The position numbers and the translations under genes were made by a program. From NCBI GenBank assembly GCA_023264015.1, contig JALQTJ010000005.1:1-64000 (forward strand): a stretch of DNA of 64,000 nucleotides, written 5' to 3'. Source of the DNA: Flavobacteriaceae bacterium (GTDB taxonomy: Bacteria > Bacteroidota > Bacteroidia > Flavobacteriales > Flavobacteriaceae). The notes beneath the pieces are model-generated. The model did no database searches. It saw nothing but the letters and a program-made list of their open reading frames with translations, and was not told the DNA's origin. Positions 1 through 9,633 of the stretch are shown in pieces (positions within the stretch are counted from its first letter, which is position 1; the number at the start of each line of letters is the position of its first letter).

Positions 1-783
1 ATGTATCTCGATACGGGCTTGGCAAAAAAGACTGAGAAAACTATTGCCATCGACCAGAGGTACTTCGATCGTTTCGGAAAACTTGGTCTATTACTCAAAA
101 ATGACGTGGCCCTGATACTTCGCAACAAGAGAGCGCGAATGGCTGTATTTGCAGGATTCTTTTTCATCTTCTATGGCTTACTCTTTTTTACCGGAGCCAT
201 TGAAGCCTACGACGGAATCTATTGGCGTGTCTTTGCCGGAATCTTTGTGACGGGGGGATTCTTATTCAGTTTCGGGCAATATGTACCCAGTTGGGACAGC
301 TCGTATTACTCGCTCCTCATGACGCAAAACCTGACCTATGTCGAGTACCTCAAATCAAAATATAGTCTGATTCAGGTCTTCACTGCGGTAACCACCGTAC
401 TTTCTAGTTGGTATATTATTTTCGGATGGGACATCTTCAGTTATGTACTGATCGGCGCTCTTTACAACATGAGTGTCAATGCCGCGATCGTTTTATGGGG
501 GGGCGCCTATGTGCGGACCAAAATAGACCTAACCTCAAGCAAAAAAGCTTTCGGAGACAAGAACGCCTTCAACTACAAAAGCCTCTTACTCACCTTACCA
601 AAAATTGCGCTACCGGTAGGACTTTTTGCCTTGGTCGACTATCTCGCAGGAACAACGGTGGCCAAGTGGAGCATTGTTTTTATTTCACTCATTGGACTTA
701 CGCTAAAGCCATGGGTTTTTAAGCGCGTCATTACGATTTACAAAAAGGAAAAATACCAAACCCTTAAAGCCTACCGCTCATGA
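1..783 (+). CDS. DUF5687 family membrane protein, C-terminal part (5' end outside window)
   Basis: The 260 visible residues hold several hydrophobic segments (about 48-66, 75-92, 120-140, 145-168, 200-216 and 222-238) and end in a basic tail. This matches my memory of the C-terminal half of DUF5687 proteins, Bacteroidota membrane proteins usually close to 490 residues long that pair with one ABC ATPase. The first window base happens to be the A of an ATG, but the family length suggests the true start lies upstream, so I treat the gene as cut by the window edge. Its stop overlaps the start of the next gene (ATGA), and that gene is an ABC ATPase, which supports a two-gene exporter. The substrate cannot be read from the sequence. 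Confidence 0.7.
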   Translation: MYLDTGLAKKTEKTIAIDQRYFDRFGKLGLLLKNDVALILRNKRARMAVFAGFFFIFYGLLFFTGAIEAYDGIYWRVFAGIFVTGGFLFSFGQYVPSWDSSYYSLLMTQNLTYVEYLKSKYSLIQVFTAVTTVLSSWYIIFGWDIFSYVLIGALYNMSVNAAIVLWGGAYVRTKIDLTSSKKAFGDKNAFNYKSLLLTLPKIALPVGLFALVDYLAGTTVAKWSIVFISLIGLTLKPWVFKRVITIYKKEKYQTLKAYRS

Positions 784-1493
784 TCACCGTATCTAACCTT
801 TCAAAAACCTACTCAGGAACCACGGTTCTATCGATAGACCAACTCGACCTGCAAGCCGGTGAAATCATAGGCCTTGTCGGAAACAACGGAGCGGGAAAAA
901 CCACCTTCTTCAGTCTGCTGCTCGATCTCATAAAACCGAGCACTGGTTACATCGAAAATCAAGGAGTTCAAGTGAACCAATCTGAGGCCTGGAAGACTGA
1001 TACCGCGGCTTTCATAGACGAGAATTTTTTGATCGGATACCTCACCGCTGAAGAGTATTTCACCTTCATCGGAGGGCTCCGAGGGGTTTCTGCCCCTGAC
1101 ATGGAGGCTTTTCTGGAGGTCTTCAAACCCTTTTTCAACGATGAGATTCTGGGTAACAAAAAGTACATCCGCGATTACTCAAAAGGAAATCAAAAAAAGA
1201 TTGGTATCGCTGCTGCCTTCATCGGGCATCCTAAGCTGGTCATTCTAGATGAACCCTTCGCCAATCTCGATCCACGCGCTCAAATGCAACTGCAAAAACT
1301 ACTCAAGCACTTTAACAGCGAAGAAGGGGTGTCTCTTCTTGTGTCTTCGCATGATTTGCTTCATGTGAGCGAGGTGTGCCAACGCATTTTGATCCTCAAT
1401 AAAGGAAACTTAGTAAAAGACGCGCGCACCAGCGAGATCACACTCGATCAGCTTCGCTCTTATTTCAGCGAAGAGCCTACTGAAGAAGCATAG
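780..1493 (+). CDS. ABC transporter ATP-binding protein
   Basis: A 237-residue single-domain ABC ATPase. Walker A is GNNGAGKTT at residues 34-42. The signature region reads YSKGNQKK, a common variant of LSGGQ in ABC-2-type exporters. Walker B follows as LVILDEPF with D-loop NLDP, and the H-loop is LVSSHD. There is no membrane segment, so it must work with a separate permease; the upstream DUF5687 protein overlaps it by four bases and is the obvious partner. It energises export or membrane remodelling at the cytoplasmic membrane. The 3' end overlaps the convergent SGNH hydrolase gene by 17 bases. Confidence 0.88.
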   Translation: MITVSNLSKTYSGTTVLSIDQLDLQAGEIIGLVGNNGAGKTTFFSLLLDLIKPSTGYIENQGVQVNQSEAWKTDTAAFIDENFLIGYLTAEEYFTFIGGLRGVSAPDMEAFLEVFKPFFNDEILGNKKYIRDYSKGNQKKIGIAAAFIGHPKLVILDEPFANLDPRAQMQLQKLLKHFNSEEGVSLLVSSHDLLHVSEVCQRILILNKGNLVKDARTSEITLDQLRSYFSEEPTEEA

Positions 1494-2133
1494 GACGAAT
1501 CACCTCATCCCAGAGCGCATACCCCTGCTCATTCATGTGTAAGCGGTCTTGAATAAAGATGTCTTCACGAACAGTATCACCATTAAGCATGACCGAATAC
1601 ACGTCGGCATAGCTGAGGCGTTTGTCGCGCTTAGCCATTCGTTCAATAGCAGCATTTAAGGCCTCGTACTGCTCGTGTTTTTCCCATCTGAGCGGACTCG
1701 GTTTCGCCGCTATAAAAACGATCTCTGTTTCAGGCAATTCCCTCCAAATGCGTTGAAAAATGCTGTTCAAATGTGCGATAATGGTTGCGTTTGTTCTACC
1801 TGCTGCGATGTCATTATCTCCTTCGTATATAAACACTTGCTTTGGTTTGAAGCGCAGCACTGTTTCTTCGAGATAGGTGAGCAGTCCGAACGCGGTAGAT
1901 CCGCCAAAACCCGTATTCAAAATTTCAACCTGGTTAGAAAGCGCCGCCACATTTTTGTACAAACGCACACTTGAGCTTCCGGTAAATACCACCACCGGGC
2001 CCTCTTGTACCGTCAAAGCTTCAAACTTAGTAACCTCTTCAGCAAAATTGCGCACTGCTGTTTTATAATCTTGAGCACTTAAACTGAAGACCAATAGCAA
2101 GGCAAAAAGCGAGGTGAAAGTGTATCGTTTCAT
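1477..2133 (-). CDS. secreted SGNH/GDSL-family hydrolase
   Basis: A 218-residue protein with a Sec signal peptide (MKRYTFTSLFALLLVFSLSA, then QD). The SGNH blocks are visible: block I as TGSSSVR with Ser54 the likely nucleophile (Asp of GDSL replaced by Ser), block II Gly around NTGFGGST (residues 73-80), block III GDND at 105-108 with Asn107, and block V DRLHM with Asp196 and His199. Members act as lipases or carbohydrate acetyl-esterases; which applies here cannot be told. It is transcribed alone on the minus strand and faces the ABC gene, sharing 17 bases at the 3' ends. Confidence 0.85.
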   Translation of the reverse strand: MKRYTFTSLFALLLVFSLSAQDYKTAVRNFAEEVTKFEALTVQEGPVVVFTGSSSVRLYKNVAALSNQVEILNTGFGGSTAFGLLTYLEETVLRFKPKQVFIYEGDNDIAAGRTNATIIAHLNSIFQRIWRELPETEIVFIAAKPSPLRWEKHEQYEALNAAIERMAKRDKRLSYADVYSVMLNGDTVREDIFIQDRLHMNEQGYALWDEVIRPMLLQ

Positions 2134-2187
2134 GGGTTGGATTTTGAGGAAAGTTAGTGCTTTAGTTCTAAAAATCGATGCTCAGGG

Positions 2188-2219
2188 TTGCGCGGTATTA
2201 GGGTAACCTCTTATTATTG
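2188..2219 (+). promoter_or_regulatory. candidate promoter of the fibre-like protein gene
   Basis: TTG at 2188-2190 is followed after 21 bases by TATTATTG at 2212-2219, one mismatch from the Bacteroidota -7 consensus TAnnTTTG. The spacing agrees with the known TTG-N17 to N23-TAnnTTTG pattern. The start codon lies 30 bases downstream. Confidence 0.45.
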
Positions 2220-2249
2220 AAATCGATCTAACACAAAATAAACACCCTA

Positions 2250-3869
2250 ATGAAAACGATTAGCAGTGCGCTGCTCTTCGCTTTGGTAGGCCTTTTTAGT
2301 TTCTGTTACGCTCAAGAAGGCTTCTATTACCAAGCAGTTTTGAGAAACCCTGACGGATCTCCCGTAAAAAATCAAACCATTAACTTAGAATTAAGCATCC
2401 GCGACGAAGCGGCAGTCTACTACCACGAGTCTCACGAACTCGTAACATCTGAAAACGGACTCATTCACACCACCTTTGGGAGCGGATCGGTGTTGTCAGG
2501 AAGCTTAGCCTCTATCGACTGGAGTGTAGCGCTCTCGTTACGCGAACACATTATACGCGATGGTGTAGCGCTCATTTCTAGCGAAAAGCCCATATTAAAG
2601 ACACCCCGATCGTACATAGCAGACAAGGCCTTACAGGTCAATGAACAAGCCATCGGCAATGCGCAAATTGCAGACGACGCACAGATTGCATTCGAAAAAC
2701 TGAGCATCAGTCGAGCAGATATTGAAGGGCTTGGAATCATTGATACCGACACTGATACCACTTATGAGGTGGGCGACAACGGATTGACCGAGAAGAACTT
2801 CAGCGCTGGGCTAAAATCAAAGCTCGACGGCATCGAAGCGAACGCAGACGTCACTGACACCCAGAATGTGGTTGCCGCCTTAACTGCCGGAACCAACATT
2901 ACCATCGCCGCAGATGGAACCATTAGCGCCACAGGCGGATCTTCGGGCACCACGTACAGTGTGGGTGACGGAGGACTCACCGAAATAAACTTCACCTCTT
3001 CCTTAAAAACGAAGCTAGACGCTATAGAGGCGGCAGCAGATGTGACAGACACCCAAAACGTAGTCGCAGCCCTAACGGCCGGAACCAATATTAGCATTGG
3101 AGCAGACGGAACCATCAGCGCTAGCGATAATGACACGACCTACAGTGCCGGCAGCGGACTTTCGCTCACCGGAACCACCTTTGCCATTGACAATAGCGTT
3201 GTCACGAACAACTACCTGGGTACCGTGACCGCCAATGCCTTCGTAGGAGATGGCTCTGGCCTAGTGGACATTCAAAACCTCGCAAATGCAAGTGTTACCA
3301 CAGCTAAGATTGCAGACGCTAGTATCACGGGTAGCAAAATCGCAGACGACACGGTAACAGCCGCCAAGATCAGTGATGCGAGCATCACGACTGCAAAAAT
3401 TGCGGATGATGCTGTAACGTCCACTAAACTGGCGGACGGATCAGTAAGCACTGCAAAGATTGCAGATGCTTCGATTACCAGTGGGAAGATCTCCACCTCA
3501 GTTAATTTCCAATCTGGAGTTAGCAACTATTCAATGAGCACCTCAACTGGTTATCCATTTATCACAGCAGGATTCATTGAAAATACCAATACCACTGGCG
3601 CGTCAAACAACACCTCATCTCTATTTATTTACGGAAAAGGTGAAATGTTCAATGGACTTGATGTTACTATTCCTGTATCTCCATATGATTTGACAGCCAA
3701 TTCATTAGTTTTTATTTCGAGAACAAATGAAAATGCGGACAACTACAGAAGCACCATTTACGGGATTGTAGATGCGGATGCCGATCAGATTATTGTTAAG
3801 TCAATGACCGGAAGCACCGGTGCTGCAGCTACCACCTTCAACTTCATGGTGGTCAATTTCGATTACTAA
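2250..3869 (+). CDS. secreted fibre-like protein with tandem repeats
   Basis: A 539-residue protein with a signal peptide (about 1-21, ending CYAQ). Residues 22-130 resemble the N-terminal domain found in many Bacteroidota secreted fibre proteins (FYYQAVLRNPDGSPV). From residue 172 a 64-residue unit with VTDTQNVVAALTAGTN is repeated, followed by seven decapeptides of the type ASITTAKIAD (residues about 347-416), as in phage tail fibres and trimeric stalks. The last 120 residues are unrelated to the repeats and may be a binding head. There is no T9SS sorting domain. The next gene starts only four bases after its stop and carries such a domain, so the two may be made together. Function unknown; adhesion or surface display is inference. 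Confidence 0.72.
   Translation: MKTISSALLFALVGLFSFCYAQEGFYYQAVLRNPDGSPVKNQTINLELSIRDEAAVYYHESHELVTSENGLIHTTFGSGSVLSGSLASIDWSVALSLREHIIRDGVALISSEKPILKTPRSYIADKALQVNEQAIGNAQIADDAQIAFEKLSISRADIEGLGIIDTDTDTTYEVGDNGLTEKNFSAGLKSKLDGIEANADVTDTQNVVAALTAGTNITIAADGTISATGGSSGTTYSVGDGGLTEINFTSSLKTKLDAIEAAADVTDTQNVVAALTAGTNISIGADGTISASDNDTTYSAGSGLSLTGTTFAIDNSVVTNNYLGTVTANAFVGDGSGLVDIQNLANASVTTAKIADASITGSKIADDTVTAAKISDASITTAKIADDAVTSTKLADGSVSTAKIADASITSGKISTSVNFQSGVSNYSMSTSTGYPFITAGFIENTNTTGASNNTSSLFIYGKGEMFNGLDVTIPVSPYDLTANSLVFISRTNENADNYRSTIYGIVDADADQIIVKSMTGSTGAAATTFNFMVVNFDY
2763..3140 (+). repeat. two imperfect 62-64-codon tandem repeats inside the fibre gene
   Basis: Unit 1 spans 2763-2954 and unit 2 spans 2955-3140. 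Both encode Y-x-VGD-x-GLTE ... KLD-x-IEA ... VTDTQNVVAALTAGTN ... ADGTISA. The DNA has drifted mainly at third codon positions while the protein is kept, so selection acts on the repeat protein. A third partial start (YSAGSGLSLTG) follows at 3141. Confidence 0.85.
3288..3497 (+). repeat. seven tandem decapeptide-encoding repeats (30 bp each)
   Basis: Seven successive 10-residue units of the form (A/D/G)-S-(V/I)-T-x-x-K-(I/L)-(A/S)-D are encoded in one frame. Their regular beta/turn-like periodicity is typical of stalks of trimeric fibres. They are coding repeats, not a CRISPR array. Confidence 0.85.
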
Positions 3870-3873
3870 GCCC

Positions 3874-4890
3874 ATGAGAACATTTTTGATCCTTGTGAGC
3901 TGTGTGGCGAGTACCGCATTAAGTGCCCAATCTAGTGTTTCGTCCTTTTTGGGTTTTCAGGCTTCTGATGCCTACATGCTTTACTCTGCGATCTCTTCAA
4001 GAAGCTTCCAAGAGCACAGTAATGAAGTTGTATTGCAGCGCGGACATCTCTCTTTTGAAGATGCAGGGAAGTTCGATTACGATCAAGACGGGGTGCTGTT
4101 TGCCTACGATCTTTGTCCGAATACCGCATCCGATGAATGGGTTGATGTGAACGGCTGTCCGCAACGGACGCTTGAGGCGAAAAGTATTCAGATTGAAATC
4201 AAAGCGCTGAGTTGCATTGATAGTGCAGACGGATCCATCCGTATTGCTACCAGCGACCACAGCATGAGTTATACCCTTTGGTTGAATGATATCGTCGTAG
4301 GGAATATGGAGGCATACGCCGATCATCCATTCGAAATCAACGCCCTTGAAAGCGGCAATTATACCTTGTGCATAGAAGCCTCGGATGCTTCGTATCAAAA
4401 GCGCTGTTATGAGCTGAGTATTGGTAGTCCAGCGCCTTTAGGAGTAACTGCTGTTGAAGACCTCAATAAACGCAATGTGCGCCTCGAATTGACGGGTTCA
4501 AAATCGTATACCCTTCGTCTAAACCGAGAACATTCAATAGTAGACTCAGATCAGATTGAATTGAGTTTATCGCCGGGTCTGAATACGCTGAGTGTTGAAG
4601 GTGAGCTCCCCTGTCAGGGTATCTTCAGTACCACCTTTTTTGTTTCTGAAGAGGTGCGGGTTTATCCGAATCCCACTCAAGGCCAGACCCAAATCCATGT
4701 AGGAGGGTCAGATCCATTAGCTCAGCTAACGATCAGAACTACAGCCGGAGAACTCCTGCAACAGCGAGAAATTACGATACCGTCAAATAGAACATCGGTG
4801 ATTGATTTAGCCGGATTCTCAAATGGAATTTACCTGCTCGAACTGAGAGGCCGAACCGTTCAATCCACCCATAAACTCATTAAGGAGTAA
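3874..4890 (+). CDS. T9SS type A sorting domain-containing secreted protein
   Basis: I start at ATG 3874, which gives a clean signal peptide (MRTFLILVSCVASTALSAQ); an upstream in-frame start would overlap the previous gene and spoil it. The protein has 338 residues. Near residues 68-95 sits a calcium-binding thrombospondin type 3-like motif (DYDQDGVLFAYDLCPNT ... VDVNGCPQ). Next comes a segment resembling SprB-type repeats (LSCIDSADGSIRI). The C-terminal 75 residues form a type A sorting domain: VYPNPTQGQTQIHV, then NGIYLLEL and a basic end KLIKE. Such cargo crosses the outer membrane through the type IX secretion system and is anchored or released after cleavage. It probably shares an mRNA with the fibre gene. 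Confidence 0.82.
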   Translation: MRTFLILVSCVASTALSAQSSVSSFLGFQASDAYMLYSAISSRSFQEHSNEVVLQRGHLSFEDAGKFDYDQDGVLFAYDLCPNTASDEWVDVNGCPQRTLEAKSIQIEIKALSCIDSADGSIRIATSDHSMSYTLWLNDIVVGNMEAYADHPFEINALESGNYTLCIEASDASYQKRCYELSIGSPAPLGVTAVEDLNKRNVRLELTGSKSYTLRLNREHSIVDSDQIELSLSPGLNTLSVEGELPCQGIFSTTFFVSEEVRVYPNPTQGQTQIHVGGSDPLAQLTIRTTAGELLQQREITIPSNRTSVIDLAGFSNGIYLLELRGRTVQSTHKLIKE

Positions 4891-4945
4891 TCGAGCATCA
4901 TTCAATTTTTTCACTACCTTATCAAATGTTAAAATTGAAGAGAAG

Positions 4946-6517
4946 ATGTATCGTTTTATGGTAAGAAATGTCCTCGTTTTACTCGGTCTAACGGTGTTAG
5001 CCTCTTGTGCATCAAGCACCTCTGAGACTGATGGTTTATTTCTCGAAGAAGTCACGGTGGCTGAATTACAAGAAATGATGCGCGACGGCTCACTCAGTGC
5101 GCAGTCGCTAGTCACCTACTACCTTGATCGCATTGAAGCTTACGATGACAAGGTCAATAGTGTAATAGAACTGAATCCTGATGCTTTAGGTATCGCCCGA
5201 GCGCTCGACGAGGAGCGGGCCAAAGGCGAACTGCGCGGACCGCTACACGGCATCCCCGTTTTAATCAAAGACAATATAGACACCGGTGATCAGATGCTCA
5301 CCACAGCAGGTTCAATGGCCTTAGCGTATGGGCCGGCGCCAGATGATGCCTTTGTGGTAAAGCGCTTGCGTGAGGCGGGAGCGATAATACTCGGAAAGAC
5401 CAATCTATCAGAATGGGCCAATTTCAGGTCAACGCGATCTTCAAGCGGATGGTCAGGTCGCGGAGGTCAAACCCGAAACCCCTATGTACTCGATCGCAGT
5501 CCGTGCGGATCAAGTTCTGGTTCAGGAGCTGCTGTTTCGGCAAATTTTGCCACCCTAGCGGTCGGTACTGAAACGAATGGCTCGGTGGTATGTCCGTCTT
5601 CTACCAACGGAGTGGTTGGCATTAAGCCAACGGTCGGATTGGTCAGTAGAGACGGGATTATTCCGATATCCGAGACCCAAGACACTGCCGGACCCATGGC
5701 GCGAACCGTTAGAGATGCTGCTGTTCTCTTAGGCGCAATGGCAGGGATAGACACGAACGATAAGGCCACCTTAGACGCCGAGCTTCATGCCGATTACACT
5801 CAGTTTCTCGATGAAAATGCCTTAAAAGGCAAGCGGATTGGAATTCTAAAGGGCACCTTCGGTAATCATGAAAAGGTGGATGTTATACTTGAACAAGCAG
5901 TAGCCACCCTTGAGGCCCAGGGAGCCGAAGTCATTCGAGACATTGAATTACCAGAGCGCTCAACTATTGGCAGAGCCTCTTACACATTGATGCTTTACGA
6001 ATACAAAGACGGCTTGAACAACTATTTTGCTTCAAGGCCAGATAGTCCGATTACTAGTATCGATGATCTCATTGCCTTTAACAACGAAAATGCAGCCATT
6101 GAAATGCCTTTTTTTGGCCAAGAACACCTTGAACGCGCCGCCGAAATGGGATCTCTAGAAGACCAAGAATACAAAGAAGCCTTTCAAAAGGTGACTGAGA
6201 ACTCTAGAGCCGCCATCGACAACGCCCTTGAGACCCATGGGCTAGATGCTATCATGGGGGTAACCGGTGGACCTGCCTGGACCATAGACGTGATCAATGG
6301 CGATCACTTTGGTATGGGAAGCTCTAGCCCAGCAGCGCAATCGGGGTATCCGAATATCACCGTTCCCGCAGGATTTGTGGGAGAACTACCGGTAGGGGTG
6401 AGTTTCTTCGCTGGTCGCTACCAAGAACCCCTCCTTATCGGTATTGCCTACGATTTTGAACAGGCAACTCAGGTGCGAAAGGCACCGCAATTTATTAATG
6501 CATTACCCACAGAATGA
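4946..6517 (+). CDS. amidase-signature-family lipoprotein
   Basis: A 523-residue enzyme with a lipoprotein signal (lipobox LASC, Cys21), so it is probably exported and lipid-anchored. The amidase signature triad is present: Lys108 in [11 protein letters not shown], cis-Ser within GSSSGSG (188-194), and nucleophile Ser213 in [11 protein letters not shown]. These enzymes hydrolyse amides with a Ser-cisSer-Lys mechanism; the substrate here is unknown. GatA activity is unlikely because of the export signal and because no gatB or gatC is nearby. Its stop overlaps the GapN start (ATGA), making it the first gene of a five-gene operon that ends with a GntP permease. Confidence 0.88.
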   Translation: MYRFMVRNVLVLLGLTVLASCASSTSETDGLFLEEVTVAELQEMMRDGSLSAQSLVTYYLDRIEAYDDKVNSVIELNPDALGIARALDEERAKGELRGPLHGIPVLIKDNIDTGDQMLTTAGSMALAYGPAPDDAFVVKRLREAGAIILGKTNLSEWANFRSTRSSSGWSGRGGQTRNPYVLDRSPCGSSSGSGAAVSANFATLAVGTETNGSVVCPSSTNGVVGIKPTVGLVSRDGIIPISETQDTAGPMARTVRDAAVLLGAMAGIDTNDKATLDAELHADYTQFLDENALKGKRIGILKGTFGNHEKVDVILEQAVATLEAQGAEVIRDIELPERSTIGRASYTLMLYEYKDGLNNYFASRPDSPITSIDDLIAFNNENAAIEMPFFGQEHLERAAEMGSLEDQEYKEAFQKVTENSRAAIDNALETHGLDAIMGVTGGPAWTIDVINGDHFGMGSSSPAAQSGYPNITVPAGFVGELPVGVSFFAGRYQEPLLIGIAYDFEQATQVRKAPQFINALPTE

Positions 6518-8079
6518 GACCCCAATTACAACAAGTAGAACACCGCTCGTATCTGATCAACGGAGAGCTCGTTGAATGGAACGGCGCCACCCAAGACGTA
6601 TTTTCAACCCTAAATGGAGCCGCCTCAGGATACGCCAAAACAAGACTCGGATCTATTCCTGATCTCGGCGAAAAAGAGGCGCTTGAAGCCTTAAACGCTG
6701 CCTTAGAAGCTTACGATCAGGGCAAAGGAGTGTGGCCCACCATGAAGGTGAAAGACCGCATCAACTGCATGCTGGCCTTTGTTGAACAAATGAAGACTAA
6801 ACGCGAAGAGGTGGTTCAACTGCTGATGTGGGAAATCATCAAAAACAAGGCCGATGCCTACAAGGAATTCGACCGGACGGTGGATTATATTTACGATACC
6901 ATAGAGGCCTACAAAGACCTGGACCGAGCCTCTGGGCAGTTTGAAAAAAACTCAGGAGTGTACGCGCATATCCGACGTGCACCCCTAGGTGTGGTGCTCT
7001 GTTTAGGGCCTTACAACTATCCGCTCAATGAGACCTTTAGCTTGCTTATTCCGGCCATCATTATGGGTAACACCACCCTGTTCAAACCTGCTAAGCACGG
7101 GGTTTTACTGATTACACCGCTCCTTGATGCGTTTAAAGAATGTTTTCCGAAAGGCGTCGTCAATATCCTTTTCGGGCGCGGGCGCTCTATCGCCTCACCC
7201 ATCATGAAAACCGGAAAGGTAGATGCCCTGGCCATTATCGGGCACAGTAGTTCGGCAAACGCCTTGCAGGAGCTGCACCCAAAGAGCAATCGTCTGCGCA
7301 CAGTTTACGGATTAGAGGCCAAGAATCCCGGGATCATTTTGCCCGATGCAGACCTTGATCTGACCGTTAGCGAATGTATTTCAGGAACGCTCAGTTACAA
7401 TGGCCAACGTTGTACGGCCCTGAAGATTCTCTACGTTCATGAGCATATAAGAGCGCGCTTTTTAGAGGCTTTCTGTGCGGCTGTAGATGCACTCGGTTTT
7501 GGAGAACCCTGGGACGAAAATGCATGGCTTACTCCTTTACCTGAACCCAATAAGGTCGATTACATTCAAGAATTAATTGACGATGCCCTAGCCAAAGGTG
7601 CCAAAATCATGAACGAAAAAGGAGGCCAGCGCTATGACAATTTTATATGGCCAGCAGTCCTCTATCCAGTCACCCGAGAAATGCGGGTATATCAAGAGGA
7701 ACAGTTTGGCCCTGTCATTCCGGTAGTTTCTTTCGAGGATCTCGACACCCCGCTAAACGACATGGCTACCTCTGACTATGGCCAACAAGTAAGTGTGTTC
7801 GGACGCGACCCCAATCAATTGGCCCATCTCATCGATGTACTGGTCAATCTGGTATGCCGCGTAAATCTGAACTCAGCCTGTCAGCGCGGGCCAGACATCT
7901 ACCCCTTTACCGGGCGAAAAGATTCAGGACAAGCCACTCTCAGCGTGCACGATGCACTGCGTTCTTTCTCTATCCGCTCTTTCTTAGCCTTCAAAGAAAA
8001 TGAGGTCAACAAAGAAACGGTCAAAGACATCTTAGATGCCGATCAAAGCAATTTTTTAAACACTGATTTTATTTTTTAA
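6514..8079 (+). CDS. gapN: NADP-dependent non-phosphorylating glyceraldehyde-3-phosphate dehydrogenase (GapN-like)
   Basis: A 521-residue aldehyde dehydrogenase superfamily protein. Catalytic Glu268 (YGLEAKNP) and nucleophile Cys300 (NGQRCTALK) are spaced as in the superfamily. GapN-like features include [15 protein letters not shown], and a C-terminal stretch [20 protein letters not shown]. GapN oxidises glyceraldehyde 3-phosphate directly to 3-phosphoglycerate and makes NADPH, skipping the ATP step of glycolysis. The start overlaps the amidase stop by four bases. In the same operon a glycerate kinase also feeds phosphoglycerate, which fits a shared C3 role. It could instead oxidise another aldehyde, but the match to GapN is good. 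Confidence 0.84.
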   Translation: MRPQLQQVEHRSYLINGELVEWNGATQDVFSTLNGAASGYAKTRLGSIPDLGEKEALEALNAALEAYDQGKGVWPTMKVKDRINCMLAFVEQMKTKREEVVQLLMWEIIKNKADAYKEFDRTVDYIYDTIEAYKDLDRASGQFEKNSGVYAHIRRAPLGVVLCLGPYNYPLNETFSLLIPAIIMGNTTLFKPAKHGVLLITPLLDAFKECFPKGVVNILFGRGRSIASPIMKTGKVDALAIIGHSSSANALQELHPKSNRLRTVYGLEAKNPGIILPDADLDLTVSECISGTLSYNGQRCTALKILYVHEHIRARFLEAFCAAVDALGFGEPWDENAWLTPLPEPNKVDYIQELIDDALAKGAKIMNEKGGQRYDNFIWPAVLYPVTREMRVYQEEQFGPVIPVVSFEDLDTPLNDMATSDYGQQVSVFGRDPNQLAHLIDVLVNLVCRVNLNSACQRGPDIYPFTGRKDSGQATLSVHDALRSFSIRSFLAFKENEVNKETVKDILDADQSNFLNTDFIF

Positions 8080-8082
8080 CCC

Positions 8083-9633
8083 ATGAAAAAATGGATACTG
8101 GCGCTGCTTGTAGCGGCGACGTTTAGCCTATCTGCTCAAGACCTAGCCGAAGGGCCTTTCAATCAACTCATCATCCGCGGCGCTATGCTCATCAACGGTA
8201 ATGGGGCACCACCGCTTGGGCCCGTCGATGTAGTCGTTGAAAACGATAAAATTGCAGAGGTTCGCGTGGTGGGCTACCCCGGAGTGGCCATCAACAACAG
8301 CAGAAGACCTGCCCTGAAACCAGGCGGAAAAGAAATCGATGCCTCGGGCATGTACCTGCTTCCTGGATTTGTAGACATGCACGGACACATTGGCGGCGTT
8401 GCACAAGGAGCCGATTGGGACTATGTATTTAGCCTTTGGCTAGCCCACGGAATCACCACTGTACGAGAGCCCAGCGGCCGCGGACTCGACTGGACGCTAG
8501 ACCTCAAGAAAAAAGCAGAACGCAATGAAATTATTGCTCCCCGCATCTTTGCCTACACCGGTTTTGGTTCAGGAAGTAAAGAAATAACGACTCCTGAAGA
8601 GGCGCGCGAATGGGTTCGCAACAATGCAAAAAAGGGAGCGGACGGAATCAAGTTCTTCGGTGCTGCCCCTGAAATCATGCAAGCGGCTCTTGAAGAAAAC
8701 AAACGCCTAGGTTTGGGATCTGCCTGTCACCACGCACAAATGAGTGTGGCGCGCTGGAATGTGCTGCATTCAGCACGCGCAGGACTGACCTCAATGGAAC
8801 ACTGGTATGGATTACCAGAGGCCCTATTTGAAGATCGTACGGTTCAAGACTACCCCGCAGATTACAACTATCAGAACGAACAACACCGTTTCGAAGAGGC
8901 AGGGCGCCTTTGGGAACAAGCCGCAGCACCCTATTCAGACCATTGGAACGCCGTGATGAACGAGCTGCTAGATTTAGATTTCACTTTAGATCCGACCTTC
9001 AATATTTATGAGGCCAACCGCGATCTTCATCGCGCAAGAAGAGCGGAGTGGCACGAAGAATACACCCTTCCGTCGCTTTGGCGCTTCTACCAGCCCTCTA
9101 AGATTTCTCACGGGTCGTACTGGCACGAATGGGGAACCTCACAAGAAATCAACTGGAGAAAAAATTACCAGCTTTGGATGACTTTTGTCAACGAGTACAA
9201 GAACAGAGGCGGACGCGTTACCGCCGGATCTGATTCTGGATTCATCTTTCAACTCTATGGATTCGCCTACGTTCGCGAATTAGAACTCTTGCAAGAGGCC
9301 GGATTCCATCCGCTCGAAGTGATTCGTGCTGCCACCCTCAATGGAGCCGAAGCTTTAGACGTGGCCGATCAAATCGGAAGCATAGAAGTGGGCAAACAAG
9401 CCGATATGATTCTAGTGAGCGAAAACCCGCTCAAAAACCTCAAGGTGCTCTACGGTACGGGAGCCATTAAGCTCACCGAAGACAACGAGGTTGTGCGTGC
9501 CGGAGGAGTAACCTACACCATCAGCAATGGTGTGATTTACGACGCAAAAGGCCTACTCGATAAAGTGAAAAAAATGGTATCCGACGCCAAGGCTGAAGAA
9601 GGTTTTAGCTTGAAACAACCCGGAATCAATTAA
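8083..9633 (+). CDS. secreted amidohydrolase
   Basis: A 516-residue protein with a Sec signal peptide (MKKWILALLVAATFSLSAQ). It belongs to the metal-dependent amidohydrolase superfamily: an N-terminal beta-sandwich segment with GxVDVVVENDKI, then DMHGHIGG with metal ligands His100 and His102, further His residues in ACHHAQMS and LTSMEHW, Asp in TAGSDSGF, and the C-terminal GSIEVGKQADMILV. Members hydrolyse cyclic amides, peptides or related bonds; the specific substrate is unknown. It sits three bases after GapN and one base before the glycerate kinase, so it belongs to this operon. Together with the amidase it suggests extracytoplasmic breakdown of an amide-containing compound. Confidence 0.85.
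   Translation: MKKWILALLVAATFSLSAQDLAEGPFNQLIIRGAMLINGNGAPPLGPVDVVVENDKIAEVRVVGYPGVAINNSRRPALKPGGKEIDASGMYLLPGFVDMHGHIGGVAQGADWDYVFSLWLAHGITTVREPSGRGLDWTLDLKKKAERNEIIAPRIFAYTGFGSGSKEITTPEEAREWVRNNAKKGADGIKFFGAAPEIMQAALEENKRLGLGSACHHAQMSVARWNVLHSARAGLTSMEHWYGLPEALFEDRTVQDYPADYNYQNEQHRFEEAGRLWEQAAAPYSDHWNAVMNELLDLDFTLDPTFNIYEANRDLHRARRAEWHEEYTLPSLWRFYQPSKISHGSYWHEWGTSQEINWRKNYQLWMTFVNEYKNRGGRVTAGSDSGFIFQLYGFAYVRELELLQEAGFHPLEVIRAATLNGAEALDVADQIGSIEVGKQADMILVSENPLKNLKVLYGTGAIKLTEDNEVVRAGGVTYTISNGVIYDAKGLLDKVKKMVSDAKAEEGFSLKQPGIN

Noticed and set aside
2762-3136. Long open frame on the minus strand opposite the fibre repeats
   Set aside because: It mirrors the repeated, stop-poor codons of the fibre gene; low-complexity Val/Ser/Ala protein, no start signal or domain.
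2763-3497. Regular repeats that could suggest a CRISPR array
   Set aside because: Units are adjacent without spacers, differ at third codon positions and encode conserved peptide repeats.
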